NCBI GenBank assembly: GCA_018902385.1
Contig: JABSSW010000007.1
Span: 186,001 to 250,000 of the forward strand
Direction of reading: 5' to 3'
Source of the DNA: Physcia stellaris
Taxonomy: Eukaryota > Ascomycota > Lecanoromycetes > Caliciales > Physciaceae
Length of the DNA stretch: 64,000 nt
Shown here in pieces: positions 32,536 through 44,467 of this stretch (its first letter is position 1; each line of letters opens with the position of its first letter). Made by a program: the position numbers and the translations under genes. The notes under the pieces are model-generated. The model saw only the letters and a program-made list of their open reading frames with translations. It did no database searches and had not been told where the DNA came from.

Positions 32536-33718
32536 ATGGAAGACATGACGACCACAAGGACTCGGGTCGCGTACTTGGGACCTCCGTCATCGTATACTCA
32601 TCAGGTAAACATCATCCTTAAGCACATCTCCAATTGTGATTCGCCGATAAATCATGAGCTTACAAGAATAGGCTGCCCTGGGTGCGTTCGATAAGAGCGG
32701 CACAATCCTCGAACCTCAAGCCTCCATACAAGGTGGGCAACTTGTTATGTCTGCATGGCCTTTCCCTTTCATTAACCTTCTTCCTCATGCAGACATTTTC
32801 TCTGCAGTCCACTCATCCTCTGTTACCTATGGCGTTGTTCCCTTTGAGAATTCTACGAATGGCTCGGTAGTCTACACGCTTGATCTCCTCATCGATCGAG
32901 AGGATCGCTTCCCATCAATCACTGTCTGCGGTGAGGCTTACATGGACGTGCATCACTGTCTCCTTGGCTGTGTTGGCCGACCAAACCATGCACACAGTGA
33001 CCCAACACCGTCTTCCGATGGATCAAGGACCCCGACTACCCACGTCCCACATCCGAATCCTCCGCGTGCCCGTCCATTAAAGGATCTTCGACATATCAAG
33101 CGCATTTACTCACATCCGCAAGCTTTTGGGCAGTGTGAAGCTTTCTTGTCTACTTACTTGAAGGGGATCGAGCGGCAAGAGGTCTCGTCTACTTCAAAAG
33201 CGGCCGAAATTGTGGCTGCAGACAGCTCGAGGACTACCGCTGCAATCTCCAGTAAGCTTGCTGCCGATATCCACGGTTTGACTCTGCTATCTGAAGGTAT
33301 CGAGGACAGCGAGGATAACACGACGCGGTTTCTCATTCTCCAGAAGTTGGAAGAAATTAAGCTACCTAACGGCATGAGCAACCTCTTTGATCAGAGTTAT
33401 CTCAGGGGCACGTCGTTGCCGCAGAGATTCAAGTCGTTAGTGGCCTTCAAGATCGACCATAATTCAAGCGGAGCGCTAGCCAAAGCACTTGCAGTATTTG
33501 GAAATCATGGTCTGAACCTAACAAGCATCAACAGCAGGCCTAGTAGGGAACATCCTTGGCACTACGTTTTTCTGGTCGAGTTTGAAGGGAAGCGGGCAGC
33601 AAGTGACGAAGGAGAAGTTAATGCGGCCCTTCAGGAATTGGATAAGCCAACTCAGGGCTGGAAGTGGCTTGGAAGTTGGGTTGATAAGATGTCGAGGCCT
33701 TCAACAAGGTCAAATTGA
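32536..33718 (+). CDS. PHA2: Prephenate dehydratase (phenylalanine biosynthesis)
   Basis: Converts prephenate to phenylpyruvate with loss of water and CO2. Exons 32536-32604, 32672-32732 and 32793-33718 give 351 residues. Visible motifs: VAYLGPPSSYTHQAA at the N-terminus, TYGVVPFENSTNGSV, HPQAFGQCEAFL, the catalytic TTRFLIL segment, and a C-terminal ACT regulatory domain (SLVAFKIDHNSSGALAKAL, LNLTSINSRPSR, WHYVFLVEFEG) that normally binds phenylalanine for feedback control. The second intron (60 bases) is a multiple of three with no stop. Retention would insert 20 residues before DIFSAV; the spliced form aligns better. The ATG at 32545 is an alternative start. Convergent with the SARAF-like gene. 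Confidence 0.93.
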
Positions 33719-33809
33719 GATATTTTGAATCAAGCTGTTCAGCCTTCCCTATCACAAATCATAATAATATGCATAATTCGTCTATTCCCACCGGTCGACG
33801 ACTTCTTCA

Positions 33810-34760
33810 TCACCTTCTGCTCGTCGATCCAAATCCAGAGCTCTCATGCCTTGTCGACGAAAACGACGAGCTTGAAGATCCAGAAGACCTCGTTCTTCCA
33901 CCACCTCCCCAACTCGAGCTCCCCTCTCCATTGTCATTGTTCCCCCACATAGTGCCAGTGGGCTGATAATCTCTAGGTCGCTGAGCTTGCCCACGATTGC
34001 CCGCCATATAGCCAGCCGCGGCACCACCCAGTGCTCCACTCCAGAATCCTGGTCTCCAGCCCTCCTGTCCAGCCCTTGGCGCGGCTCCGTATTGCTTCGA
34101 GGACGAATAGCGACTATATGGGGGTGGTGGATCGTCACCACCAGGTCCACCTCCCCACCCGCCTCCACCCCACGGATTTCTCCCTTCGCCACCACCGAGC
34201 CTAACACCAGCATCCCGAACGAAGATAGCGTAGAGCATCCACAGGATAACCCCAACGAAGATACACCAAAAAACTACCCCAACCCACTTTTCACTTTTGC
34301 TGTTCCCGTCACCATAGTCGCTCCCGCCGCCTCTTCGTCCATACCTCTCTTCCCCTTTCTCGGTCAAAAGAAGACGGTATTCAACCCCGCAACTCCCCTT
34401 GAGCACATAAGGATCATCCGGGCCCTCAAATCCCTCACAAATCACATCCGTCGCGCCTAACTTGATTTCCCCGGGAAGCGAAGACGTGCAAGTCCATTGG
34501 ATGTTCTCGGCATCGTAGTCCGAGCCTTGATTCTTACAGCGTAGGACATCGACTTGGTATAGGTCGCAAACGCCGCCGATGCATTTCAATTGTGGTACGG
34601 CGGATACGCGACGATGGGAAGTCTTCAGGTCCTTGCGAAGGGTGAGGGTCTTGACGTTGGAGAGGAGTATCTTTTCGGCCTTTCTGTCGGCCGAAGCGAT
34701 GGAGGGAGTGAGACCGAGAAGGGTGAGGAAGATGGGCAGGAAGTGTTGTGGCAGATACAT
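33810..34760 (-). CDS. SARAF-like (TMEM66) ER membrane protein
   Basis: Homologue of the store-operated calcium entry-associated regulatory factor. A single exon encodes 316 residues. Order: signal peptide (FLPIFLTLLGLTPSIASA), a lumenal domain with paired Cys (LKCIGGVCDLYQVDVLRC, WTCTSSLP, DVICEGFEGPDDPYVLKGSC), one membrane helix (WVGVVFWCIFVGVILWMLY) and a long Gly/Ser/Pro-rich cytosolic tail with PPPPYSRYS and a repeated Ser run near the end. This layout is that of SARAF. Fungi lack classical STIM/Orai, so the role here is unclear. Confidence 0.88.
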   Translation of the reverse strand: MYLPQHFLPIFLTLLGLTPSIASADRKAEKILLSNVKTLTLRKDLKTSHRRVSAVPQLKCIGGVCDLYQVDVLRCKNQGSDYDAENIQWTCTSSLPGEIKLGATDVICEGFEGPDDPYVLKGSCGVEYRLLLTEKGEERYGRRGGGSDYGDGNSKSEKWVGVVFWCIFVGVILWMLYAIFVRDAGVRLGGGEGRNPWGGGGWGGGPGGDDPPPPYSRYSSSKQYGAAPRAGQEGWRPGFWSGALGGAAAGYMAGNRGQAQRPRDYQPTGTMWGNNDNGEGSSSWGGGGRTRSSGSSSSSFSSTRHESSGFGSTSRR

Positions 34761-35117
34761 GGATCCGGTGAGATACCCACTAGCAGTTCAGGACTGAGGT
34801 AAAGAAAGCTGGTTTATACGTCTTGACTAGAGTTTGTTCTAATACATACAATGGATGGTTACATGGAATTGAACAGGTGGCATCAACGCTTTGTACATAG
34901 TAAGGCGGCCAGAATGTTTGCCAAGGCGCATCAATCTTTGACAGCTTGAAAAGGTACTATTACGTCATCCCGTGCAAAGCCCTAATCTTAGCGCTAGTTC
35001 TACCTGCGGATTGTAATCTCACTCTACCGACGATAAGCGCTCAAAATATTTTACTTTGCGTTTCGCCAAATAAACCTTGTAACTGTTAACAATATCTTAA
35101 TCATTAAGAAATTAAAG
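34761..35117. promoter_or_regulatory. Divergent promoter, SARAF-like gene / LYS9
   Basis: 357 bases between the two start codons. No specific Lys14-type or other site is assigned. Confidence 0.35.
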
Positions 35118-36891
35118 ATGGCACCTTCAAGGTTGGTCCTTGGTCGCAATTGAAGCGTACGCCTTTCTAATTGTCAATAGGAAAGCCCTGCTCCTAGGCA
35201 GCGGATTCGTCACGAAGCCCACGCTTCAGCTTCTATCCGATGCCTCAGTCGAGGTCACAGTAGCATGTCGAACTCTCGAGAACGCCAAGAAGCTTTGCGA
35301 AGGTTGCAAGAACACAACTGCGATAAGTCTGGACGTCAACGACTCAGACGCACTTGACGCAGAAGTTGCCAAGGTAGATGGTTTGTGGTCGATGTCGATC
35401 TCAGGAATAACAATTGATCAATGGATATGCAGTCGTGATCAGTCTGATACCGTATACGTATCATGCGACCGTCATAAAGAGCGCGATAAGGAAGAAGAAG
35501 AACGTGGTCACGTCTGTGGCCGTGAGCTGCCATAATTCAAGTCAAGGCTGATGGTGGGTTTAGAACGAGCTATGTCTCCCCTGCAATGCTCGAGTTGGAC
35601 AAAGGTACGACAACATAGTTTGTGGTCTCAACGTTGAGGTCCGCTCAAGGTTCAGTGCCTGACTCGATAAACAGAGGTCAAGGAAGCCGGCATCACAGTT
35701 CTTAACGAGGTCGGCCTAGACCCTGGCATTGACCATCTTTACGTACGTTGCTGTGCTACGAATCGTATTCAACCTTGCCAGCTCTTAATTGACTCAGATT
35801 AGGCCGTGAAAACGATCTCAGAGGTCCACAAGGCAGGCGGCAAGATCACGAGCTTCCTGTCATATTGCGGAGGACTCCCAGCACCAGAAGCAAGCGACAA
35901 CCCACTAGGTACGTCTTATACGTCCCACCAACACCATCCCCCGTTCGCTGACCTCGACTTCAAGGCTACAAATTTTCCTGGTCCAGCCGCGGCGTGCTCC
36001 TCGCCCTCCGCAACGCAGCTAAATACTACCTCAACGGCGCCATCAAAGAAGTCCCCGGTCCCGAACTGATGGGCACTGCAAAGACTTACGATTCCACCTA
36101 CCCCGGCTTCTCCTTCGTCGCCTACCCGAACCGCGACTCGACGCCCTACAAAGAACGCTACCACATCCCCGAAGCATCCACCATCATCCGCGGCACGTTG
36201 CGCTTCCAGGGCTTCCCCGAGTTCGTCAAAGTCCTCGTCGACATGGGCTTCCTGTCTGACGAAGAGAAACCCTTCCTCAAGGAGAAAATCCCTTGGGCGG
36301 AAGCGACCCAGAAAGTCCTCGGTGCGACGTCCTCCAAATCCTCGGATCTGGTATGGGCTATTCAGTCCAAGACGCAGTTCAAGGATAATGATGAGAAAGA
36401 CATCATTCTAGCCGGGATGAGGTGGATAGGTATGTTTTCCGATACACCCATTTCGCCACGCGGGAACCCGCTGGATACACTCTGTGCGACGCTGGAGGAG
36501 AAATGCCAGTATGGACCTGGGGAAAGGGATTTGGTCTTTTTGCAGCACAAGTTCGGGATCGAGCATAAAGATGGAAGCAAAGAGACGAGGGCGAGTACGT
36601 TGGTGGATTACGGTGATCCGAAAGGGTACTCTGCCATGGCTAAGCTGGTTGGGTATGTGAAAGCCCCCCCACCCCGTCTATTCCCCTGCATTTGTCATGA
36701 TCGTGGAATGATTGTATGGCTGCTGACTGTTTTCTAGCGTTCCATGCGCTATTGCAGTGCAAATGGTCCTAGACGGGCGCATCAAGGAAAAGGGTATCCT
36801 AGCACCCATGAACGAAGAGCTAGCAGCGCCGCTGCGAGAGGAGCTGAAGAGCAAATGGGGGATTGAAATGGTGGAGAAAACCATAGCGTAA
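35118..36891 (+). CDS. LYS9: Saccharopine dehydrogenase (NADP+, L-glutamate-forming) / saccharopine reductase
   Basis: Catalyses the penultimate step of fungal lysine synthesis, condensing aminoadipate semialdehyde with glutamate. Eight exons: 35118-35131, 35181-35380, 35433-35511, 35564-35604, 35675-35742, 35803-35908, 35965-36652 and 36738-36891. They give 449 residues, normal for Lys9. Motifs: KALLLGSGFVTKPTLQLLSD (Rossmann Gly-rich loop), VVISLIPYTYHATVIKSAI, TSYVSPAMLELDKE, NEVGLDPGIDHLYAVKTI, FLSYCGGLPAPEASDNPLGY, KFSWSSRGVLLALRNAAKY and VPCAIAVQMVLDGRI at the end. The unusually high intron number in the 5' third fragments the gene into frames too small to notice. One donor (35512) is the weaker GTCTGT. 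Confidence 0.94.
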
Positions 36892-37156
36892 AAAGTTGGT
36901 AGCATTAAAAAGAGTGACACCGGGACTTATTAACGCCCAAAAGATAGACGCCCAATAGACGATAATTAGAAACGACCAAGAACGTCCCATCCAAGTCTGT
37001 CTTCAGAGCCCCCAAAGATCTACAGCCTCAAGGGCTGGGAAGTCATCCCACCCCCTCTCTTCGGATAATCTCCTCGGCCACATTCCCATAACCTCATCCA
37101 TTTTGCCCTTTTTCACCCATGTCGTTCTCCCACCCTCCTCTCCCCATCTCCCCCCA

Positions 37157-37699
37157 TCACCCCAAACAACCCATCAACCCCACCTCAACGCATTTCCCAC
37201 CCCATTCCAGCACCACCTCCGCACTGGGCAAACACCCGCACAACCAGCCCACGCATCCCGTCACCGCGTCCGCCACCGCACACGACTCTGCGGGAAGCGA
37301 AGTCTTAGAGCGATGGGAGCCCGTCATCGATGCCTTGGGCGAGCTCCGGGGACGAGAGGGCGTGAAGGTTGGCAGCTTGTAGCTCTTCTCGTAGCTTGAG
37401 GGGACGGTGGTTGTGAAGGCTGATGAGGCTATGGAGGGGGTGGAGGCTATGGTGGCAGCGGAGGGGGTCGGTGAGGGGGGTTTTGATGGGGCGGGAGCTT
37501 GGACTGTTGGTGGTGCGGAAGGGGGTGGTGAGGGGCCTTTTGATGGTGATGGAGCTTTGACTGTTGAGGTTTCGGAAGGGTCCGGTGGATGGGGGGATGA
37601 TGGCAATGCTGGTGGTGTAGCCATTGCTGATCGGATGGGTGAGATGGCTGTTGATTGCGATGGGGGTTTTGGTTGGTAAGCTGAGACGCGGTCAGTCAA
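37157..37699 (-). CDS. Pro/Ser-rich hypothetical protein (strand ambiguous)
   Basis: 180-residue reverse frame starting MTDRVSAYQPKPPSQSTAI. The first two thirds are low-complexity Pro/Ser/Thr/Ala. The last third is ordered, with SYEKSYKLPTFTPSRPRSSP and then a Cys/Gly-rich hydrophobic end. Third positions are GC-rich, as in real genes here. However, a forward frame at 37119-37382 (87 residues, ending EVLERWEPVIDALGELRG) uses the same third positions and looks equally codon-biased. Only one is likely real. Function unknown. Confidence 0.35.
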   Translation of the reverse strand: MTDRVSAYQPKPPSQSTAISPIRSAMATPPALPSSPHPPDPSETSTVKAPSPSKGPSPPPSAPPTVQAPAPSKPPSPTPSAATIASTPSIASSAFTTTVPSSYEKSYKLPTFTPSRPRSSPKASMTGSHRSKTSLPAESCAVADAVTGCVGWLCGCLPSAEVVLEWGGKCVEVGLMGCLG

Positions 37700-40461
37700 T
37701 TACAGGAGGGGTGATTGAGGAAATGGTAGACCTGGTGGACAGCTACTGTTTGGTGAGGAAGTATAGATATGGATGCCCTGATTGGGATGTATGTAACTTT
37801 ATTCCGAAGCACAAGTTTTGACAATGAAAGTGGCCTATGTGTATGCCTTGTAAGTCTGTAAGATTGAATAGTTGAGAGGCGAAGGAAATGGGGTTTGAGC
37901 AATGCAGAGCCAGCGCCGTTGCTGGGAGAAACAGGCATAGTCGCTCGAGCTCGAGCTCCGGCAGAGGCAAGAGCGACTTGATGCCGTCGCAGACACTGTT
38001 AGGGATGGAAAAGGCACGGTCTGGCGGTCATGATCTCATGATCTTATCTGATTTAGGGTGTTTCAATGCTCTTCAACATGGCCATGGGATAATGGAGATT
38101 CTGGAAGTACTTGAAGTCTCCCTGTAAAATGAGATTTCATTGACGATCAAAAGTATAGGATATCGAGAGAGGTGTGGCTTCTTGTCATTTGGGCATCGTA
38201 TATCGCCATCTCGACGTATAGACATGCTGCCGCACCATCCTCAGACGGAAAATGTTAAGTTCCTTGGGATGATATCGCTCTTTTGACTCCGAATAATCAC
38301 CAACCAAGGAGCTAGAATCTCATCTCGAGAACTTCATATGCCGACGAGTAAATACCAAACCTGACACTTGACTAGACAGCTTGAGCGTTTGTAAAGGCAT
38401 GGCGTCCGTGTACTGCCGCACGTTTACCGTACGAATACATGCGCTTTGCTACATTCAACTCTAATTTAGAAATGCCAGTCGGTTTTGTCGTTGCTACAGT
38501 TGGATCATTCTAGATAGGCTACTTTAGGAGATAAGTTCAAAGCTAGGAAACGGGTAGAATGCATCGTAAAGCTGATCCACGCTGACTTATTTCTTTTGAC
38601 AGATCCTTAATGAGTGTCTTTGGCGGATACATGGTATCATGATTGATGATGCCCTCATAGCGATGTAAAGTATCTCAGCTGGACGCGTAACGAAATCCAG
38701 CGGTATCGCCCGCTGACGTCTGTAGGAAGAGCTTTACGAACTACCGAGATTTCTTGCCAAGATCATTACTATGGAAATACGTAATACAAAATTGACGCAT
38801 AGAGGAGGGTCAGCGATCAGCGAGACGAAAAATGCGTACCTTAGCTGGGAATATCATTTCCGGAGTCGTGGTCTCGACGATCCGCTCAATCAATCTCTAC
38901 GCTCTTCCCAGAGCCGAGGACCAAGATGATCTCAACATCATTCATGCCAGAGTGATATCGGGAAGAGTAGAGGTACGGACATCAGTGGATACCTGCATAT
39001 CTTGGGACTGTTTCAGCTACCAGGTTTCCTTGAGAAGGTCTGAGGATGATGTCGTGACGCTGAACTGCCAAATCAACTTCCAGGTTTCGTTATCGAGGGT
39101 AATAAAATGAACTCACGCCATGCAGTGGATCTGCTGCAAATGGGATACCTGGTTTCTACCAAGTCCTCCAGTGAGAGCGAGCACGTGTTAAGATAGCCGT
39201 CTGCATTGAGATTCTTTCGTCGACTTCTTTCCCTTGGCCGTGAAGTCGTGAATCTATGAGGCATTTAACTTGGACTAAGATGTGTCAACGCGAGCAACGC
39301 TAAGGCATGTCGACGGGAGCAACGCATCCAGGTGGGCAAGAGAAAGCTTGTCGGAAGCTTATCGAACTTGTCCATGCCGACAAGTGGACAGTGCTCACCG
39401 CTGTGCTTGTGTGGCCAAGCCACGGTCAAAGGGTGAATCTTTCGTTTTTTCCACGGTGAGGGGCGATCAAGAGAACCGAGGTTGGACACGGGCGACATGG
39501 TGCATCTGCAATGACAATAATGACGATTGACAATGATGACAATGATGACAATGTTACCTTGGCTTCACCATCTGCATTGATGCCACCATTATGATTTCAC
39601 CGCAGCGTGGTGTGGAAACAAAGAACTTCAAGTGTTGGCTTGAGAACTCGAGGGCGTCTCGAGCGTGCCTCTTTGTGTGATTAATAGAATCAGCACTAGT
39701 GAGGTACGGGTAACAATGGTACGGTATCATGGACAAAAACTGTTGATGCCATCTTGTGACAGCCAAGAACTCCCAAGTCTCAACCCTTTTTTTGGCCACT
39801 CACCTTATTATCCTACCGAAGCACTGTCAGGATGAAGCCACAACAACAGAGATTTCAGCTGCCGTCAGCAACTTCACCACACACCCTTCGCACTCGTGCT
39901 CGTCTCGAACATGCCTGCCTTCACTTCCCTCGCCTACTGCCATCGAGTAGCGCTGAAGTAAGCTAGGGCCACCTAATTTACAGCACCCTTTCCCACCCAA
40001 CAAGCCCGCCTGCCTCTAAAGCATACATACATTTGCCCAATTCCACCCCTCTTTCTAGACCTGAGCAACTACTTACTGGGTCTTCCTCTTCCTGCATCGT
40101 CCCGTCCTGCCGGTGCATCTCGTACACAACGTGCGGGTGGGACATCTCCGATCCGTTTTGCCTTGCCGTAGCGAAAGGCACTACTTACTCGCATCCAGCT
40201 GGTTCTATTGCGATTAAGTAATAGGGGAGCACCTGTCGCTGAACATTTCAAATCCCCATATAATCCGCAACTTTCCCAACCTCTTCTGCCCAAGTTCACT
40301 TTGTGTCTCGTTTGTTGGGTGGCATTCTCTTGCCAGGGCTTCTCACGCACTGCGGGTGGGCTTTTGCCCTCCGCCATTTCAATCTCAACGACATTTCCGC
40401 CCCTATCCAACCTCTGCACAACAAATTCTTTACTACATCGACATAATACACAACCGCAAGC
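37700..40461. other. Long intergenic region upstream of the kinase gene
   Basis: About 2.8 kb with no gene I can support. It contains a small TGACAATGA-type repeat near 39510-39555. The stretch after about 40000 is pyrimidine-rich and probably the promoter and 5' leader of the kinase gene. Confidence 0.45.
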
Positions 40462-42089
40462 ATGAGCGGCCAAACCACCACTCTGGCAGCACGGCCAGCT
40501 CAAATTCGCTCCAGCACAACACCCTCTCCCTCTATCTCAACTTCATCTTTCCAATCCCAAGATGGGCCATCCAAGGACCCCACACCCTCGATCCCCGAAC
40601 ACGCCCCAATACTCTCCAACGGTGCATCCGATGTACATATGCCCAAGAAGCCGGGTTTCACGAACAGGCTCTCCCGCATGTTCTCGCAGCCGAAAGTCGC
40701 AAATGACAAAGACCCGAGAGATGCGAGCGGAAAGCCGACCGAGAGAAGCGGCTCCGAGTCGGAGCAAGGAGGCATTGTCAAGTCGTGGGTCCCAAAGGCC
40801 CCCTCTAGGCAGGCCTCAATTTCGGACAAGCGACCACAGTCAGCCGCTGACACCGACAGGAGACAAAGTAGCTCCAACGCCTCCGGCGCCAGAAAAGAAC
40901 TTCCAAAGGACTTGGAACAACACCACAAACGCTTCGAAGTTCATGATGATGGAACGCACGAGCATCTTCTGAAAAGCGCAAAAAGACAAGAGAAGCTGTC
41001 GGATATGCTACGTGATATGATAGGCGGGAAGAAGAAAGATGAGGCCCATAAGAACGGCGACCAGCAGCTTTCATTGATGTCTACTTGGGTTGACCAATTG
41101 AAGAACGAGCGTGACAGATTAGCTTCGGATCAGAAGGGAGGCCCGAATGCAACCGCTAATCTGGTTCAGAAGTACGGGAAATGCCATGAAATTGTTGGCC
41201 GTGGTGCCTTTGGCATTGTTCGAATTGCCCACAAGAACAAAGATGCCAAAGATGCTTCGAAGGGCGAGTTGCTTTACGCCGTCAAAGAATTCCGCCGCAG
41301 GCCTCAGGAGTCGCCAAAGAAGTATCAAAAGCGTCTCACATCCGAATTCTGCATATCATCTTCCCTTCGCCATCCTAATGTCATCCATACTTTGGACCTG
41401 CTCCAGGACGCCAAAGGCGATTACTGCGAAGTTATGGAGTTCTGCGCGGGAGGGGATCTTTATACCCTGGTCCTCGCTGCTGGCAAGCTAGAGGTCGCGG
41501 AAGCCGATTGTTATTTCAAGCAGTTGATGTGTGGTGTCGAATATCTACACGAAATGGGTGTTGCACACCGGGACCTGAAGCCTGAGAATCTTCTCCTCAC
41601 CACACATGGATCCCTCAAGATTACCGACTTCGGTAACGGCGAATGCTTCAGGATGGCCTGGGAGAAGGAAGCCCATATGACTGCGGGTCTTTGTGGATCA
41701 GCACCCTACATCGCCCCGGAAGAGTATGTTGACAAGGAATTCGATCCCAGAGCAGTCGACGTTTGGGCCACCGGAGTAATTTACATGGCCATGAGGACTG
41801 GTCGCCATCTCTGGCGTGTGGCGAAGAAAGATGAGGATGAGTTTTTGAAAGATATCTGGAGGGAAGGAGAGAATTCGACGGTTACGGTCCTATTGAGACT
41901 CTCCATAGAGTAAGCTATATATATCATCTTACGAAGACATTCCTAACCATGTCCTAGGCTCGTTGTCGCAACGTGATCTACTCGATATTGGACCCTAATC
42001 CCACCCGCCGTATTACGGCGTCTCAGGTCCTGAAGTCGGAGTGGGGCCGTGAGATAACAATCTGCAAAGCCGGTCACGAAGGTTTCTAA
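40462..42089 (+). CDS. SAT4: HAL4/SAT4-type serine/threonine kinase, frame broken once
   Basis: Member of the fungal NPR/HAL5 kinase branch, which stabilises potassium and nutrient transporters at the plasma membrane. Exon 1 is 40462-41909 and exon 2 is 41958-42089. Residues 1-240 are a Ser-rich regulatory region. The kinase domain shows GRGAFGIVRIAHKNKD (Gly loop), YAVKEFRRRP (Lys), HRDLKPENLLLTTHGS and KITDFG, then GSAPYIAPEE. After DEDEF at 41841-41846 the frame leaves the family sequence. The continuation ERYLEGRREFDGYGPIETLHR, and then ARCRNVIYSILDPNPTRRIT in exon 2, appears one frame over. One missing T in the T5 run at 41842-41846 explains this. With it the product would be about 526 residues, otherwise truncated at 483. 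Confidence 0.88.
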
Positions 42090-42829
42090 CCCCGATGAAG
42101 GGGCGCTGGATGGCATTCCCACGATGGGTTTGCTCCAGAGCTCGCTTCCATGTTTCCACGCTTTACGGTCGAAATGACGAGGCATTGGCTCGATTGCTGT
42201 TAATTTGCGTTGCATACCCCACCGGTCGTTTTATCAGGTTACCGTTGACGGCCGAAGCATGGCGGGTTTCTCTTTTGTTTTGGAGGGTTAGATGTGGTTT
42301 TTTCTAGAGGCATGGGGCGGGCCATCAAAATAGGTCGCCTTTACACGATCGTTGCATCATTTGTAAAGTATCTTGGCACCTGGCACGCAATACCATGCTC
42401 ATCTGTGCAGTCTGGGTATGTACAAAGTAAATTCTCTACAAGATACTTCAATCGTGCTCTCCTATAACCCACTGATTTCGCTCTTCTATTTCGCCGGGTC
42501 AATTGTACATTGTACCAACAGGCGAGTCTGGCCACAATCTAGACGAGCAAATAGCACTGGGTACCTGATCGAATGCAATAACGGTTGGTAAGGTAGGAAT
42601 TGAAGCATCACATGCCAACGGTGGAATTCCGCGGCTCAGCGGCCCGTCAGCATCCCCAGAATTAGCGCCATCGGGATGCGTTGTGTTCTTGGACCGCAGC
42701 ATATGTATACGTACCGAAGCTCTTCCAATTCTTTTATCCCCCTTCAGCACTGTCCATTGCCTCCCAACCTTTTCTACCACTCCATTGCCCGCTCCCCCAT
42801 ATTGAATAGACTTGTATTTGACAGTCGAG
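42090..42829. other. Intergenic
   Basis: Between the kinase stop and the RVS161 start, both on the forward strand. A 224-residue reverse frame (42499-43173) is antisense to RVS161 5' exons and is rejected. Confidence 0.5.
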
Positions 42830-44032
42830 ATGTCGTGGGCCGGTATGTCCCCTCCCCCCCGGTGACGCAAGCTTTGCACACAGCTACGTACTAATGCTTT
42901 TTGGGAAAAGGCTTCAAGAAGAATGTCAATCGGGCGACGACGCAGGTGATGATGAAGACCGGTACGTCGTACTTTGGGGAGAGAGACAGGGAGGGGGGAC
43001 AGATGGTTGGGAGAGGGGAGCTGGGGGCTTATTTTGCGGTACAGGGCATGTGGAGAAGACGAATGATCGGGATTATGAAGTCGAGGAGAGGTATGGATTT
43101 GTCCCTCTGTGCCGCCGCGTATGGGGAGTTTTATTTGGGGGTGCTGAGGGTTTCTATGCAGGCGGTACCGCACGATGGAATCGGCTGCGAATCGATTGCA
43201 GAAAGAGGCGAAGGGGTATTTGGACTCGTTACGAGGTGATAACTTACAGGTTCTCAGGACTCGAGGGTTTGTGTGTTGACGGTGTTTGCAGCGATGACGG
43301 CTTCACAGATGCGGATTGCGGAGACTATAGATGCTTTTTACGGCGATGCGGGTGCGAACGATGGGGTGAGCAGGAGTTATAAGCAGGCTGTGGAGGACTT
43401 AGATGCCGAGACGATAAAAGCCTTAGATGGTCCATTTAGGTGGGTTTCAAGAGAATTGTTAAGGTTTTTGTGTATGGAGCTTCATGCTGATGAGGCTATA
43501 TAGGCAAACGGTCCTTGAGCCCATTTCCAGGTTCTGTGCTTACTTCCCTGATATCAACGAATGTATGTCTCCAGCTTCCTTTATCATCCTGCCTGATCTC
43601 TCGTGTCTTTCAGCCCGTACCTAACCTCCTCTCTAAGGCATTAAGAAACGCAACCACAAACTCCTCGACTATGACGCTACCCGTGCCCGCGTCAAAAAGC
43701 TCGTCGAAAAACCCGACAAAGACGCCACCAAGCTCCCCCGCGCAGAGCGCGAATCCGAACTCGCCCGCACCGCCTACGAAGCCCTGAACGAACAACTCTT
43801 CTCCGAACTCCCCCAACTCATCGACCTTCGAGTGCCGTATCTAGATCCCAGCTTCGAAGCCTTGGTGAAGATTCAGTTGAGGTTCTGCGCCGAAGCATAC
43901 AGCCGGATGGCGCAGGTGCAGCAGTTTCTGGACGCGGATACAAGGGAGCAGTATGCGCAAGGACATCTGGATGCCAGGGTTGAGGAGGTGTTGGGAGAGA
44001 TTAGGGAGCTGAGTATTGCGACGACGGTGTAG
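42830..44032 (+). CDS. RVS161: BAR-domain protein Rvs161 (amphiphysin-like)
   Basis: Curvature-sensing BAR protein; with Rvs167 it drives vesicle scission in endocytosis and helps in cell fusion. Seven exons, 42830-42842, 42911-42961, 43045-43090, 43162-43235, 43292-43439, 43504-43562 and 43638-44032, all in phase, give 261 residues. The sequence is classical: MSWAGFKKNVNRATTQVMMK, TNDRDYEVEERRYRTMEAA, NRLQKEAKGYLDSLR, MTASQMRIAETIDAFYGDAG, DGVSRSYKQAVEDLDAETIK, VLEPISRFCAYFPDINECIK and LIDLRVPYLDPSFEALVKIQ. There is no SH3 domain, so it is Rvs161 rather than Rvs167. The first five small exons make it easy to miss. Confidence 0.95.
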
Positions 44033-44467
44033 ATTAGAGCGTTATTTGTCTTGAAGGGTAATAGACGGCGTTCAATATCATGTGCAACGGCTTCGATGGC
44101 GTAACGAGAAGAGTATATGAAGTACAAGGCAGCGACCCATGTCGGTCGTTGTATATCGGATATGTAAAATAGCAATTGACGACATAGCCACTTCCGAGCT
44201 GTTGCAACAAGGGCCGTCGGTCAATTTTCGTTGCCGCCACGGATGGTCATTGTAGTTTTCGAGAGCCCGGTTGTTGCCATGGTAAATTGGAATCTCGTGG
44301 CTATGGCAACACCCAGGATTGATTACCTGGTGATTGACAGACACAACGTCAAACGCATTGTAGACTGCCCGCCGTTCCCTCGGTTATGGATAGATCGATT
44401 GCCATATGCACGTTCTGGTGGCTGTGACGGTCTGACGAATTGATACCGCCCTAGATCTCAGGCAGCA
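44033..44467. other. Convergent intergenic region
   Basis: 3' ends of RVS161 and of the DUF7580 gene meet here. A short imperfect hairpin (GGTTGTTGCCAT / ATGGCAACACC) lies around 44268-44313. It marks the passage from conserved genes to the accessory block. Confidence 0.45.

Noticed and set aside
39510-39555. TGACAATGA-type repeat
   Set aside because: Only three or four imperfect short units; a minor microsatellite without further context.
42499-43173. 224-residue reverse open frame
   Set aside because: Antisense to the confirmed 5' exons of RVS161; basic His/Arg-rich low-quality sequence with no domain.
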